DNA from: Acidobacteria bacterium RIFCSPLOWO2_12_FULL_66_21
GTDB taxonomy: Bacteria > Acidobacteriota > Vicinamibacteria > Vicinamibacterales > 2-12-FULL-66-21
DNA length: 64,000 bases
Assembly: GCA_001767455.1 (NCBI GenBank)
Contig: MELC01000030.1
Span: 1 to 64,000, forward strand
Direction: 5' to 3'
Positions within the stretch are counted from its first letter, which is position 1, and each line of letters opens with the position of its first letter. Of the stretch, positions 55,105 through 63,723 are shown piece after piece. A program made the position numbers and the translations under genes. A model generated the notes under the pieces. The model worked only from the letters and a program-made list of their open reading frames with translations, did not search any database and was not told the DNA's origin.

Positions 55105-55904
55105 CGACAGTCCTCAAACTTGGCGGTGAGCTGCTCGACAGCGCGGCAGCGGTGCAATCGGCCGCTTCTGCGATCGTCCGCCTTGCCGCTCGAGGGCCGC
55201 TTGTCGTGGTGCACGGCGGGGGCCGCGCGATCGACGCGGAGCTCGCCGCGCGATCCATCGCGCCGCGCTTTGTCGACGGGCTGCGCGTCACCGACGAAGC
55301 GACCCTGGACAGCGTCGTCGCGGTCCTCGCGGGACGGACCAACACGGCCCTGGTCGCCGCGACGGGCGCCGCGGGCGGCCGCGCCGTCGGGTTGACCGGC
55401 GCCGATGCGTCCATCGGCATGTCGCGCAAGGTCGCGACCTTCATCACCGCCGCCGGGGCCCGGGTCGATCTCGGACTGGTCGGTCAGCCCGCCGAAGGAT
55501 CGATGGCGCTGTTGCACGACCTGCTCGGGCTTGGCTACATCCCGGTGGTTGCCAGTATCGGAATCGACAGCGACGGGGGGCTGCTGAACGTAAACGCCGA
55601 TACGTTCGCCGCCCACCTCGCGGCACGGCTGAACGCGGCCGAGCTCGTGATCGCCGGCGCGACGCCCGGCGTGTTGGACGCGAACGGGAACAGCATCCCG
55701 GAGCTCTCGCTCGCGCAGGTGGATTCGATGATCGCGTCCGGGACGGCGCACTCCGGGATGATTGCCAAGCTCGAGGCATGCCGTCGCGCGGTCGCGGCCG
55801 GAGTCAGCGGGATCTCGATTGTGAACGGCCGCGGCGCCGCCGACTACCGGGCAGCGGCGGGCACGCGCATTTTCCAGGTTTGCGGAGCGGGTAGCCTGCC
55901 ATGA
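55101..55904 (+). CDS. argB: Acetylglutamate kinase
   Basis: 267 residues with start TTG 55101, which overlaps the argC stop by 4 bases and gives the expected N-terminus TTVLKLGGELLDS. The phosphate-binding loops are KLGGE (6-10) and VVHGGGRAIDAEL (38-41 core). The late stretch ASIGIDSDGGLLNVNADTFAAHLAARLNAAELVI is the nucleotide site. No ATG fits the family start, so the TTG is the best choice. It phosphorylates N-acetylglutamate; in many bacteria it is the arginine-inhibited step. The stop overlaps the argD start (ATGA). Confidence 0.93.
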   Translation: MTTVLKLGGELLDSAAAVQSAASAIVRLAARGPLVVVHGGGRAIDAELAARSIAPRFVDGLRVTDEATLDSVVAVLAGRTNTALVAATGAAGGRAVGLTGADASIGMSRKVATFITAAGARVDLGLVGQPAEGSMALLHDLLGLGYIPVVASIGIDSDGGLLNVNADTFAAHLAARLNAAELVIAGATPGVLDANGNSIPELSLAQVDSMIASGTAHSGMIAKLEACRRAVAAGVSGISIVNGRGAADYRAAAGTRIFQVCGAGSLP

Positions 55905-57139
55905 CCACCACGGAAGCACACGGAAAGACACGGACGGCGGCCGACGTGATCGCCGCCGAATCGGCGCACGTCCTCCAGGTCTACCGCCGCAACCAGGTGG
56001 TGCTCGAGCGCGGGCGCGGCTGCCGGCTCTTCGCCGCCGACGGCCGGAGCTTCCTGGACTTCCTGTCGGGCATCGGCGTGGCGGCGCTCGGGCACGGCCA
56101 TCCCGGGCTGGCGGCGGCGATTGGCGCGCAGGCGCTGGAGCTCATTCACACGTCGAACCTGTTCTTCCATCCGCTCCAGGGTCAGGTCGCCACGAGGTTG
56201 AGCGATCTGTCGGGCCTGCCGCGCGCCTTCTTCTGCAACAGCGGCGCTGAAGCGATCGAGGCCTGCCTCAAGTTCGCGCGCCGGTACTGGCGTGCGCAGG
56301 GCGCGCAGGATCGCACCCGGTTCGTCGCGCTCGAGCATGGGTTCCACGGCCGGACGATGGGGTCGCTCTCGGTGACGTGGGACGACCACTACCGGGCTCC
56401 GTTCGCGCCGCTCGTGCCCGAGGTCACGTTCGTGCCGAACGACGATCCGGCGGCGCTCGCCGCCGCGGTCGGCGACAAGACCGCGGCGATCATCGCCGAG
56501 CCGATCCAGGGCGAAGGCGGGGTCCGCCCGCTGAGCGCCCGGATGGCCGCCGCGATCAACGAGACGTGCGGCCGCACCGGCACGCTCCTGATCGCCGACG
56601 AAGTGCAGTGCGGGCTGGGTCGCACCGGGCGCCCGTTCCATTTTTCGGCGCTCGGCCTGAAGCCGGACCTCATGTCGATTGGCAAGGCACTCGGAGCGGG
56701 CGTGCCGATCGGCGCCGCCTTGTTCAGCGAGCGGGTCGCCGCAGCCGCGGCCTTCGGCGATCATGGCAGCACGTACGGCGGCAACCTCCTCGCGTGCCGC
56801 GCCGCCCTCGTCTTTCTCGAGGAGCTCGTCGACGGCGGCTTGATGAAGCACGTCGAGCAGGTCGGGCGTCACGCTGAGAAGCAGCTGCGCGCGCTCGCGG
56901 CGGCGCATCCGGAAATCCGCGAGGTCCGCGGCGCCGGACTTATGTGGGGGCTGGATCTCGATCGGCCGGCGGCGCCCGTCGTGGAGGCGGCGCTCGCCAA
57001 GGGACTGCTCATCAACCGCACCGCGGAGACGGTGATCCGTCTGCTGCCGCCATACGTCATCAGCGAAGCGGAGATCGACGAGGGCGTCGCGCTGCTCGAC
57101 GCGGCACTGACCGCCGCAACGGGGAAACCACAGTCATGA
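55901..57139 (+). CDS. argD: Acetylornithine aminotransferase
   Basis: 412 residues. A class III aminotransferase with PLP lysine K262 (DLMSIGKALGAGVPIGAALF), phosphate-binding CNSGAEAIEACLKFARRYW (112-130), LIADEVQCGLGRTG and the AEPIQGEGGVRP loop. It transaminates N-acetylglutamate semialdehyde to acetylornithine and may also serve lysine synthesis. Residues 2-12 (TTTEAHGKTRT) are encoded by a copy of the dispersed CCACGGAAGAACACGG repeat that has been absorbed into the 5' end. The conserved protein starts only at AAESAHVLQVYRRN. Confidence 0.95.
   Translation: MTTTEAHGKTRTAADVIAAESAHVLQVYRRNQVVLERGRGCRLFAADGRSFLDFLSGIGVAALGHGHPGLAAAIGAQALELIHTSNLFFHPLQGQVATRLSDLSGLPRAFFCNSGAEAIEACLKFARRYWRAQGAQDRTRFVALEHGFHGRTMGSLSVTWDDHYRAPFAPLVPEVTFVPNDDPAALAAAVGDKTAAIIAEPIQGEGGVRPLSARMAAAINETCGRTGTLLIADEVQCGLGRTGRPFHFSALGLKPDLMSIGKALGAGVPIGAALFSERVAAAAAFGDHGSTYGGNLLACRAALVFLEELVDGGLMKHVEQVGRHAEKQLRALAAAHPEIREVRGAGLMWGLDLDRPAAPVVEAALAKGLLINRTAETVIRLLPPYVISEAEIDEGVALLDAALTAATGKPQS
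55904..55937 (+). repeat. Dispersed repeat forming the 5' end of argD
   Basis: ACCACCACGGAAGCACACGGAAAGACACGG (first part ACCACCACGGAAGCACACGG) aligns with the repeat arms at 3683-3752 and 12381-12444. It follows the argD ATG directly and encodes about eleven residues that are not part of the conserved enzyme. Confidence 0.7.
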
Positions 57140-57753
57140 GCACCGTCACTTTCCGGCGGGCCTCTACCGCCGATGCCGCCGCCATTTACCGGCTGATCAC
57201 CGAGAACCTCGAGATCGGCCATCTGCTGCCGCGGACGCTCGACGACATCGAGATCCATGCGGCGCGGTTCCTGGTCGCCGACGGCGGCGGACCGGTCATC
57301 GCGTGCGCGGAGCTGGCGCCGCTCAGCGAGCGTGTCGCCGAAGTGCGCTCGCTCGTCGTGGACGAAGCGGCGCGCGGCAACCATATCGGTCCGCGCCTGG
57401 TGGCGGAGCTGGGCACGGAAGCCACGGGCCGCGGCTTTGCCACTCTCTGTGCGTTTACGCACGACCCGTCGCACTTCGTGCGGCTCGGCTTCACGATCGT
57501 GCCCCACATATGGGTGCCGGAGAAGATCGCGCACGACTGCACGGCCTGCCCGCTGTTCCGCCGGTGCGGCCAGTACGCCGTGACGCTGCCGCTGCGAGCG
57601 GGCGTCACGGTCCGGCCCGAGGAGCCGGCCGCGGTGATCTACGGCGCGCGCCAGCTCACGGCGCGCCGGCCCAACATCGAACGCCTGCAGCTCGCGCACG
57701 ACGACACCGTCGCGCCGGGCGCCGCGGCGCCCTCCCAGGCGGTCCCGGCGTGA
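57136..57753 (+). CDS. argA: N-acetylglutamate synthase, short GNAT form
   Basis: 205 residues. The GNAT core has AEVRSLVVDEAARGNHIGPRLVAEL (71-94), where R80-G81-N-H-I-G85 is the acetyl-CoA pyrophosphate loop. A cysteine-rich stretch HDCTACPLFRRCGQYAV (C135, C138, C144) matches the zinc-like segment of the short ArgA found in ArgHA-type proteins. It acetylates glutamate, the first step, and is expected to be arginine-inhibited. ATG 57136 overlaps the argD stop by ATGA and its own stop overlaps argJ (GTGA). The C-terminal 45 residues are a variable Ala/Pro extension. ArgJ could also make acetylglutamate, so the two may be partly redundant. Confidence 0.85.
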   Translation: MSTVTFRRASTADAAAIYRLITENLEIGHLLPRTLDDIEIHAARFLVADGGGPVIACAELAPLSERVAEVRSLVVDEAARGNHIGPRLVAELGTEATGRGFATLCAFTHDPSHFVRLGFTIVPHIWVPEKIAHDCTACPLFRRCGQYAVTLPLRAGVTVRPEEPAAVIYGARQLTARRPNIERLQLAHDDTVAPGAAAPSQAVPA

Positions 57754-58964
57754 CCGACTTCGTCGCGGTGGACATCGACGGCGGCATCACCGCGCCTCTT
57801 GGATTCCGTGCCTCGGGCATCTCCTGCGGCATCAAGGCGCGCGGTCTGGATCTCGCCCTGATCGTGCCGGACACGCCGACGAGCGCGGCGGCGGTCTTCA
57901 CGACCAACCGGGCGCAGGCGGCGCCCATCCTCGTGTCGCGCGAGCATTTCGACCGAGCCGCCCGGCACGTGGCGGCCATCGTCGTCAACAGCGGCTGCGC
58001 CAACGCGTGCACGGGGGCGGATGGGCTCGCCGCCGCGCGGGAGATGACCGCCATCGTGGCGGCCGGAGTCGGCTGTGAGGCGGACGACGTGCTGGTCGCG
58101 TCGACCGGCGTCATCGGCGTGAAGCTCGACATGACGAAGGTCACGCGCGGCATCGCGGACGCTTACGTGGCGTTGTCCCGTTCGGGCGGCGGCGCCGCCT
58201 CGCGCGCCATCATGACGACCGATCCGTTCCCGAAGTCGGCCTCGGTGGAAGTGACGAGCGAGCGCGGCACGTTCCGGGTCGGCGGAATGGCGAAGGGATC
58301 CGGAATGATCGAGCCGATGATGGCGACGATGCTTGGGTTCCTGACGGTGGATGCGGCGGTGCCCCCGGCGCTGCTCCAGCGCGCGCTGAAGGCGGTGGTG
58401 GACGAGACGTTCAACGCGATCAGCGTGGACGGCGAGTGTTCGACGAACGACTGCGTGTTCGCGCTGGCCAGCGGCGCGAGCGGCGTCCGTCTCGGTGACG
58501 GCGACTTCGACCTCATCGCCGAGGCGCTGCGGCGCGTCGCCGAACCGCTGGCCATCGGGATCGTGCGCGGCGGCGAAGGGGCCACCAAGCTGGTTACCGT
58601 GCGCGTCACCGGCGGCGCCACCGCGGAGGATGCCAGGCGTGCGGCGCGCGCGATTGCCAATTCCCCTCTCGTCAAGACGGCCGTTCACGGCGGCGATCCG
58701 AACTGGGGCCGGCTGATCGCCGTCGCGGGCCGGTGCGGCGCCGAATTCGCGCTCGAGCGCGCCGCCGTCCGAATCGGGCCGGTCGAGCTCTTCAGCGACG
58801 GGGCGCCGCACGACGAGCTCGCGCCGGCGGCGGCCGACTACCTCCGCGGTTCCGACATCGAGGTCGAAGTCGATCTCGGCACGGGCGGCACCGCGCGGGC
58901 GCAGATGTGGACGTGCGATCTCAGCGCGGAGTACGTGCGCATCAACGCGGAATACAGAACGTAA
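57750..58964 (+). CDS. argJ: Ornithine acetyltransferase ArgJ
   Basis: 404 residues from GTG 57750. The autoprocessing site is in GGMAKGSGMIEPMMATMLGFLTVDA, with nucleophile T193 of ATML. It cleaves into two chains and then carries the acetyl group on the new N-terminal threonine. VNSGCANACTG and HGGDPNWGRLIAVAGRCG are conserved. It moves acetyl from acetylornithine to glutamate, which explains the absence of argE. The motif reads EPMMATML where many relatives have xPNMATML, a mild variation. Followed by 89 bp before argF. Confidence 0.94.
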   Translation: MTDFVAVDIDGGITAPLGFRASGISCGIKARGLDLALIVPDTPTSAAAVFTTNRAQAAPILVSREHFDRAARHVAAIVVNSGCANACTGADGLAAAREMTAIVAAGVGCEADDVLVASTGVIGVKLDMTKVTRGIADAYVALSRSGGGAASRAIMTTDPFPKSASVEVTSERGTFRVGGMAKGSGMIEPMMATMLGFLTVDAAVPPALLQRALKAVVDETFNAISVDGECSTNDCVFALASGASGVRLGDGDFDLIAEALRRVAEPLAIGIVRGGEGATKLVTVRVTGGATAEDARRAARAIANSPLVKTAVHGGDPNWGRLIAVAGRCGAEFALERAAVRIGPVELFSDGAPHDELAPAAADYLRGSDIEVEVDLGTGGTARAQMWTCDLSAEYVRINAEYRT

Positions 58965-58989
58965 CGAACTGACGCTGCCGCGGCTCGTT

Positions 58990-59029
58990 GCTCGCTTGGC
59001 CCGCCGAAGCGCGGATGCGCGAAGGCGGC
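58990..59029 (+). repeat. Leader repeat module, copy 2
   Basis: GCTCGCTTGGCCCGCCGAAG then GCGCGAAGGCGG, within a run of GCTCGTTGCTCG words (58984-59040), ending 24 bp before the argF GTG. It matches copies at 22783-22825 and 63657-63700. Confidence 0.75.
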
Positions 59030-59053
59030 TTGCTCGTTGCTCGGAGAGTTCAA

Positions 59054-59998
59054 GTGCATCATCCCAACGTAATACCGAGAATCGGAAAGCGGTTCTTGTC
59101 CATTCTCGACCTCGACCCCGAGCAGTTGGATGCCTGTCTCGGGCTCGCGGCGCGGATGAAGCGGGCGCGGGCCGCTGGCGTACCGCACGAGCGGCCGCTC
59201 GTGGGCCGGCACTTCGCGCTGCTGTTCGAGAAACCCTCGCTGCGCACCCGCTCGACCTTTCAGATCGCGGTGCGCGAGCTCGGAGGGGACGTCATCGAGC
59301 CGCCGGCCGACGTGGCGATGGGGGGACGAGAGACGATCGTCGACGTTGCGCGCAATCTCGAGCGCTGGGTCTTCGGCGCGATCGTCCGCACCTACGCGCA
59401 GGCCCGGCTGCAGGCGTTCGCCGACGCCGCGCCGCGCCTTGCCGTCGTCAATGCGCTGACCAATGAAGAGCATCCCTGCCAGGCGCTCGCCGACTGCCAG
59501 ACGCTTCAGGAACGCTGGGGCTCGCTCGCCGGGCGCACCGTCACTTTTGTGGGTGACGGCAACAACGTCGCGCGGTCGCTCGCGCAGGCCGCGGTCATGC
59601 TGGGCGCGCACGTGCGCATCGCGTCGCCGAAGGGCTACGAGCTTCCCGCCGTGGCGTGCAGCGAGATCGCCCGCCGGGCGCGATTCGGCGGGTCGCTCGA
59701 CCTGACGAACGATCCGATCGCGGGTGTCGGGAACGCCGTCGCGATCTACACGGACGTGTGGGCCTCCATGGGGCAGGAGTCCGAGGCGGCCGCGCGGCAC
59801 GAAGTCTTCGCCCCCTTCCAGGTCAATTCGGCCTTGATGTCCCGCGCCGCCCCCGGCGCGCTCTTCATGCACTGCCTGCCGGCACACCGGGGCGACGAAG
59901 TCACCGACGAAGTGATCGACTCGAGCGTCTCGGTCGTGTTCGATCAGTCCGAGAACCGCCTGCACGCACAGAAGGCGCTGCTTGCCCTGATGGGGTAG
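59054..59998 (+). CDS. argF: Ornithine carbamoyltransferase
   Basis: 314 residues from GTG 59054 (GGAGAG ribosome site 7 bp before); no in-frame ATG lies near the family start. Carbamoyl-phosphate site KPSLRTRSTF (S62 onward; the usual STRTR reads SLRTR), HPCQ (140-143), ornithine site FVGDGNNVARSL, and HCLPAHRGDEVTDEV (273 onward), whose HCLPAHRG form marks ornithine rather than acetylornithine transcarbamylases. It makes citrulline in the cytoplasm. It stands last in the operon, separated by repeats, and may have its own promoter. Confidence 0.95.
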   Translation: MHHPNVIPRIGKRFLSILDLDPEQLDACLGLAARMKRARAAGVPHERPLVGRHFALLFEKPSLRTRSTFQIAVRELGGDVIEPPADVAMGGRETIVDVARNLERWVFGAIVRTYAQARLQAFADAAPRLAVVNALTNEEHPCQALADCQTLQERWGSLAGRTVTFVGDGNNVARSLAQAAVMLGAHVRIASPKGYELPAVACSEIARRARFGGSLDLTNDPIAGVGNAVAIYTDVWASMGQESEAAARHEVFAPFQVNSALMSRAAPGALFMHCLPAHRGDEVTDEVIDSSVSVVFDQSENRLHAQKALLALMG

Positions 59999-60053
59999 CG
60001 GAGCCCCGCCCCGTAGACCTGTGGTAGGCTGCGCCTTTCATCCAGAGCAGACC

Positions 60054-61070
60054 GTGCGACAGGTCGTCATCACGAAGTACGGCAGCCCGGACGTGTTCGA
60101 CGTACGGGAGCTCCCCACGCCGTCTCCCGGCGAGGGAGAAGTGCGCATACAGGTGCGCGCCGCCGGCGTGAACTTCGCCGACGTCCTGGCGCGGCTCGGG
60201 TTGTATCCCGACGCGCCCAAGCCGCCGATGGTCGTCGGCTACGAGGTGGCGGGCTACATCGACGCGAAGGGGCCGGGGGTGACGGCCCTCTTCGAAGGCG
60301 ATCGTGTGATGGCCCTGACCCGCTTCGGCGGGTACGCCGACACCGTGGTCGTGCCCGCGAGGCAGGCGTTCACATGTCCCAGCGAGCTGTGCGACGCGGA
60401 GGCGGCAGCCGCGCCGGTCAACTATCTGACCGCCGCGCTGGCGCTCTACCGGATGGCGGCGCTCGCGCCGGCGGAAACCGTGCTCGTGCACAACGCCGGC
60501 GGGGGCGTGGGAGTTGCCGCCACCCAGCTCGCGCGGCTGCGCCGTGCCACCGTCATCGGAACCGCGTCAGCCTTCAAGCACGACGCGCTCAGGAGCTTCG
60601 GCGTCGATCACGTCATCGATTACCGCCACGCCGACGTCGCGGCCGAGGTGCGCCGGATCACCCACGGTCGCGGCGTGGACGTCATCCTCGATCCCATCGG
60701 CGGGCGCAGCTTCCTCGCGAGCTACCGGCTGCTCGCGCCGCTCGGACGTCTCGTGATGTTCGGCTTGTCGTCGGCGGCGCCGGGCGAGCGGCGCAGTCTC
60801 TGGCGCGCGATGCGCGCATGGATCGCCACGCCGCGTTTCGATCCGCTGTCGCTGATCAACCGCAATCGGGGCGTGTTCGGCCTGCACCTCGGCCACCTGT
60901 GGGAGGAGCGGCGGCAGCTCGCGCCGCTGATGGAGATGCTCCTGAGTGAACTGCGCGGCGGGCGGCTGACGCCGGTCGTCGCCCGCACGTTCCCTCTCGA
61001 ACGCGCGGGCGACGCGCACCGGTTCATTCAAAGCCGCTGCAACATCGGCAAGGTCGTGCTGACGACGTGA
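60054..61070 (+). CDS. Quinone oxidoreductase-like medium-chain reductase
   Basis: 338 residues from GTG 60054 (VRQVVITKYGSPDVFDVRELPTP, the family start; a GTG at 60021 is also open). It is a zinc-independent MDR family member: GEGEVRIQVRAAGVNFADVLARLGLYPDAPKPPMVVGYEVAGYI, then VLVHNAGGGVGVAATQLARLRRATVIGTASAFKHDALRSFGVDHVIDYR with the GxGxxG-like AGGGVG NADPH loop. It resembles the VAT1/quinone-reductase group. It reduces quinones or enones with NADPH in the cytoplasm. Unrelated to arginine; probably its own unit. Confidence 0.88.
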   Translation: MRQVVITKYGSPDVFDVRELPTPSPGEGEVRIQVRAAGVNFADVLARLGLYPDAPKPPMVVGYEVAGYIDAKGPGVTALFEGDRVMALTRFGGYADTVVVPARQAFTCPSELCDAEAAAAPVNYLTAALALYRMAALAPAETVLVHNAGGGVGVAATQLARLRRATVIGTASAFKHDALRSFGVDHVIDYRHADVAAEVRRITHGRGVDVILDPIGGRSFLASYRLLAPLGRLVMFGLSSAAPGERRSLWRAMRAWIATPRFDPLSLINRNRGVFGLHLGHLWEERRQLAPLMEMLLSELRGGRLTPVVARTFPLERAGDAHRFIQSRCNIGKVVLTT

Positions 61071-61071
61071 G

Positions 61072-61125
61072 GCAGCCCTGAAGGGCTGCGCTACAAACGC
61101 CTGTTGCGCAGGGCTTTAGCCCTGC
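61072..61125. terminator. Pair of hairpins between convergent genes
   Basis: GCAGCCCT/AGGGCTGC (61072-61089, loop GA) and GCAGGGCT/AGCCCTGC (61108-61125, loop TT). Both stems are perfect, and the outer GAGGCAG...CTGCCTC also pair, so the region is a compound palindrome that can end transcription from both sides. Confidence 0.75.
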
Positions 61126-61132
61126 CTCGACG

Positions 61133-63496
61133 CTACTGCGAAGTCATCTTCTTGTCTGGCCCCAGGAACTTCTTCAGGAACGCATCCATCCGGCCGAGCG
61201 TGTACATCCAGCGGCTGTGCAGCATCGACTCGTGCGTGTCGTCGGGAAACACGATCAGCTCGTAGTACACGTCGCGCGCGCGCAGCAACTGCACGAGCCC
61301 GGTCGTCTGCTGGAACGAGACGTTGCGGTCGTCGTCTCCATGCACGAGCAGCACGGGGGATTTCCAGCCGTCAATCGCGCCAATCGTGGAGGACTTGTAG
61401 GAGACGGCCTCCGGATCGAGCGAGCTGCCCCACAGGTGCACGCCCGCGAGGTCGACTCCGACCTTGAAGATGTCCGAGTTGCGGGCCAGCGCCTGTGACG
61501 TGAGGACGCCGCCATACGACAGACCCCAGATGCCGATGCGATTCGGATCCACGTCGGGACGCGACTGCAGATACTTCCCGCCGGCGACAACGTCCTGATA
61601 CTCGGAGTTGCCGGCGCCTCCCCTGTTCGGCGCGTTTCGGAAGGAATTCCCGTACCCGATACCGCTGCGGTAGTTGACCGACATCACGATGTAGCCCTCG
61701 CTGGTCAGCCACTGATTGATGCCGTAGGCCCAGTGGTAGAACTGCATGTAGTGATAGCCGGGCAGCATCTGACGGACGGGGCCGCCGTGAACGAAGATGA
61801 TGGCGGGCCGCTTCTCGCCCGGACGCAGGTCCTTGGGCAGGAAGAGCTGGTTGTGGATCTCGAGGCCGTCGGCCGCCTTCGTCAGGACGATCTGCGGCTC
61901 GACGTGCGCGTCCATGGGGAAGTTCTTGCGCGAGGTCGGGAACACGATCCTCTGCGTCGCCGCTTGCGTCGAGCCGGCCGGGGCCGCGAGCTTCCAGATG
62001 CCGAGCGACTGCGGCATCTTCCAGTCCGCGCTCAGCGTCGCGAGCATCTTTCCGGAGGCGAGCGGCGTCGGCGACGTCTCGATGCCGATCCCGGTCGTCA
62101 CCTGCACGGGCGTGCCGCCGGCGACCGGCACGGCCCAGATGTGCCGCCGCTCGATGTCCTTCGCATTCGTGCAGTAGTACATCGTCTTGCCGTCGCGCGA
62201 GAGCGCGACCGACCCCTGATCCTCGATGAGGCCGTCGGTGGTCGTCAGCAGGACGGGACGTGATGCCGGCGACGCGATGTTCAGCGAGTAGTAGCGGTCC
62301 CACTCGTCGGGTGGCGCCGCGGGCGGCGCCGGGGCCGCCTGGGCAGGTGGCGCCGCGCCGCGGGCTCCGCGGCCGCCCCGGCCGCCCACGTTGAACGGGA
62401 AGACGAGGTAATCCCCCGTGCGGCGCGGGTTCGCGAGATTGCTGACCAGCGGATCGTTCGGCTGGTTGTGCCACAGCTCCTGGGCCTCGCCCGTCGCGAC
62501 CTCAGCCCTCCACACCGACAGCGTGTAGCCGCCCTTGAACGTCGCGCGCGTCAAGCCGGGCACGCGCTGCGCGGACGCAGGAATCTGCGATGCCGTGCCT
62601 TGCGCGGCTGCGCCGCCTTGCCCGCGGCCGCGGCCGGCCGCGTTCGCCTGAAAGGCCGGACCGCTCGACAGGCCGAGACCGCCGGGGCCCTGCTGCGCCT
62701 GTTGTCCGAACGGCAGGCCGGGACGCCGCACGAAGATGAGGCTCTTCCCGTCGGCCGCCCACATCGGGCTCGTGTCGAAGTCGACACTCGGAGACATGTA
62801 CTTCACGGTGCGGGTCGCGATGTCGTACACGACGACGAAGCTGTGGTCGGTGCGCGTGCTCACGAATGCGATCTTCCTGCCGTCGGGGGACCAGACGGGC
62901 GCGCTCTGCGCCCCCCACTCCTTGATGAACGGCTTCTCGCCGCGATCCATCGCGGTTATCGGCCGGGCGGGCGTGACCTTCGTGCGATAGATCTGCCCCT
63001 CCTTCACCTGCAGGAGAGAGCTGCCGTCGGGCGCGAGCACGGCATTGCCGCCTTCGACCACGCGCCAGGCGGGGCCGCCGCTGGTGCGCGCGGCCCAGAC
63101 GGCGCGATCGGGGCCGTTGGGATCCGCGGTCGGATTAGCCACCCATCCGTCACGGTTCGGTACCGTTCCCCTGACGAACACCACGGTCGACCCGTCATCC
63201 GAAATCTGGATGTCGGACATGTCGATGCCGTTGTCCGTCATGAAACTGGTCAGGCGGACCGGCACGAAGGCCGGCGCGACGGCCGTATACGCGTTGCGCT
63301 TGCCTTCCTCGAAGGCAATCCACGCGACGCGATCGACCTTCTTCGCCGCCGCGACGTCGAGCGGCGACGCGGGGCTCAGGAACTGCTGATACCCGGGAGC
63401 CGCCTGAGCAGGCGCGGGGGCGGTCGATACGGGCCTGGACGAGACCAAAAGAAGCGCACAGAGCGCACCAAGAAGCGTGTAGCGAGCAACGCGCAT
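61133..63496 (-). CDS. Secreted S9-family prolyl-oligopeptidase-like peptidase
   Basis: 787 residues with a signal peptide (YTLLGALCALLLVSSRPVSTAPA). A long N-terminal beta-propeller-like half carries SDDGSTVVFV, SPDGRKIAFV and SRDGKTMYYC repeats and a Gly/Ala/Gln low-complexity patch. The alpha/beta-hydrolase half has the catalytic S660 in GIWGLSYGGVLTSQA, an Asp loop LLVHGDDDRNVSFQQ and the final His in FPDDTHES. RPAIIFVHGGPVRQML forms the oxyanion region. This is the DPP4/acylaminoacyl-peptidase type. It trims peptides outside the cytoplasm. Specificity unknown. Confidence 0.92.
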   Translation of the reverse strand: MRVARYTLLGALCALLLVSSRPVSTAPAPAQAAPGYQQFLSPASPLDVAAAKKVDRVAWIAFEEGKRNAYTAVAPAFVPVRLTSFMTDNGIDMSDIQISDDGSTVVFVRGTVPNRDGWVANPTADPNGPDRAVWAARTSGGPAWRVVEGGNAVLAPDGSSLLQVKEGQIYRTKVTPARPITAMDRGEKPFIKEWGAQSAPVWSPDGRKIAFVSTRTDHSFVVVYDIATRTVKYMSPSVDFDTSPMWAADGKSLIFVRRPGLPFGQQAQQGPGGLGLSSGPAFQANAAGRGRGQGGAAAQGTASQIPASAQRVPGLTRATFKGGYTLSVWRAEVATGEAQELWHNQPNDPLVSNLANPRRTGDYLVFPFNVGGRGGRGARGAAPPAQAAPAPPAAPPDEWDRYYSLNIASPASRPVLLTTTDGLIEDQGSVALSRDGKTMYYCTNAKDIERRHIWAVPVAGGTPVQVTTGIGIETSPTPLASGKMLATLSADWKMPQSLGIWKLAAPAGSTQAATQRIVFPTSRKNFPMDAHVEPQIVLTKAADGLEIHNQLFLPKDLRPGEKRPAIIFVHGGPVRQMLPGYHYMQFYHWAYGINQWLTSEGYIVMSVNYRSGIGYGNSFRNAPNRGGAGNSEYQDVVAGGKYLQSRPDVDPNRIGIWGLSYGGVLTSQALARNSDIFKVGVDLAGVHLWGSSLDPEAVSYKSSTIGAIDGWKSPVLLVHGDDDRNVSFQQTTGLVQLLRARDVYYELIVFPDDTHESMLHSRWMYTLGRMDAFLKKFLGPDKKMTSQ

Positions 63497-63617
63497 GCTT
63501 GCCTCCGAGAGTGCCGGGCCGCGGGACGGGCGGGGCGGACGGCGAATGCTAGCACAAGCGGTGCCCGTGCGGCGGCCGGCCCAAGGGCGGATAGAATGTG
63601 CCGGAACGTCGCTACAT

Positions 63618-63700
63618 CGTTGCTCGTTGCTCGTTGCTCGCAGCTCGCAGCTCGCAGCTCGCTTGACCCGCCGTAGCGCGCAAGCGCGAAAGCGGCCAGC
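63618..63700 (+). repeat. CGTTGCTCG/CAGCTCG string and leader repeat module, copy 3
   Basis: CGTTGCTCGTTGCTCGTTGC then CAGCTCGCAGCTCGCAGCTCG (63618-63660), running into GCTCGCTTGACCCGCCGTAG and GCGCGAAAGCGG (63657-63700). It ends 23 bp before the GTG of the last gene. The rest of the 227-bp gap contains no gene. Confidence 0.75.
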
Positions 63701-63723
63701 TCGGTTTGAAGAGGGAGGACCGC

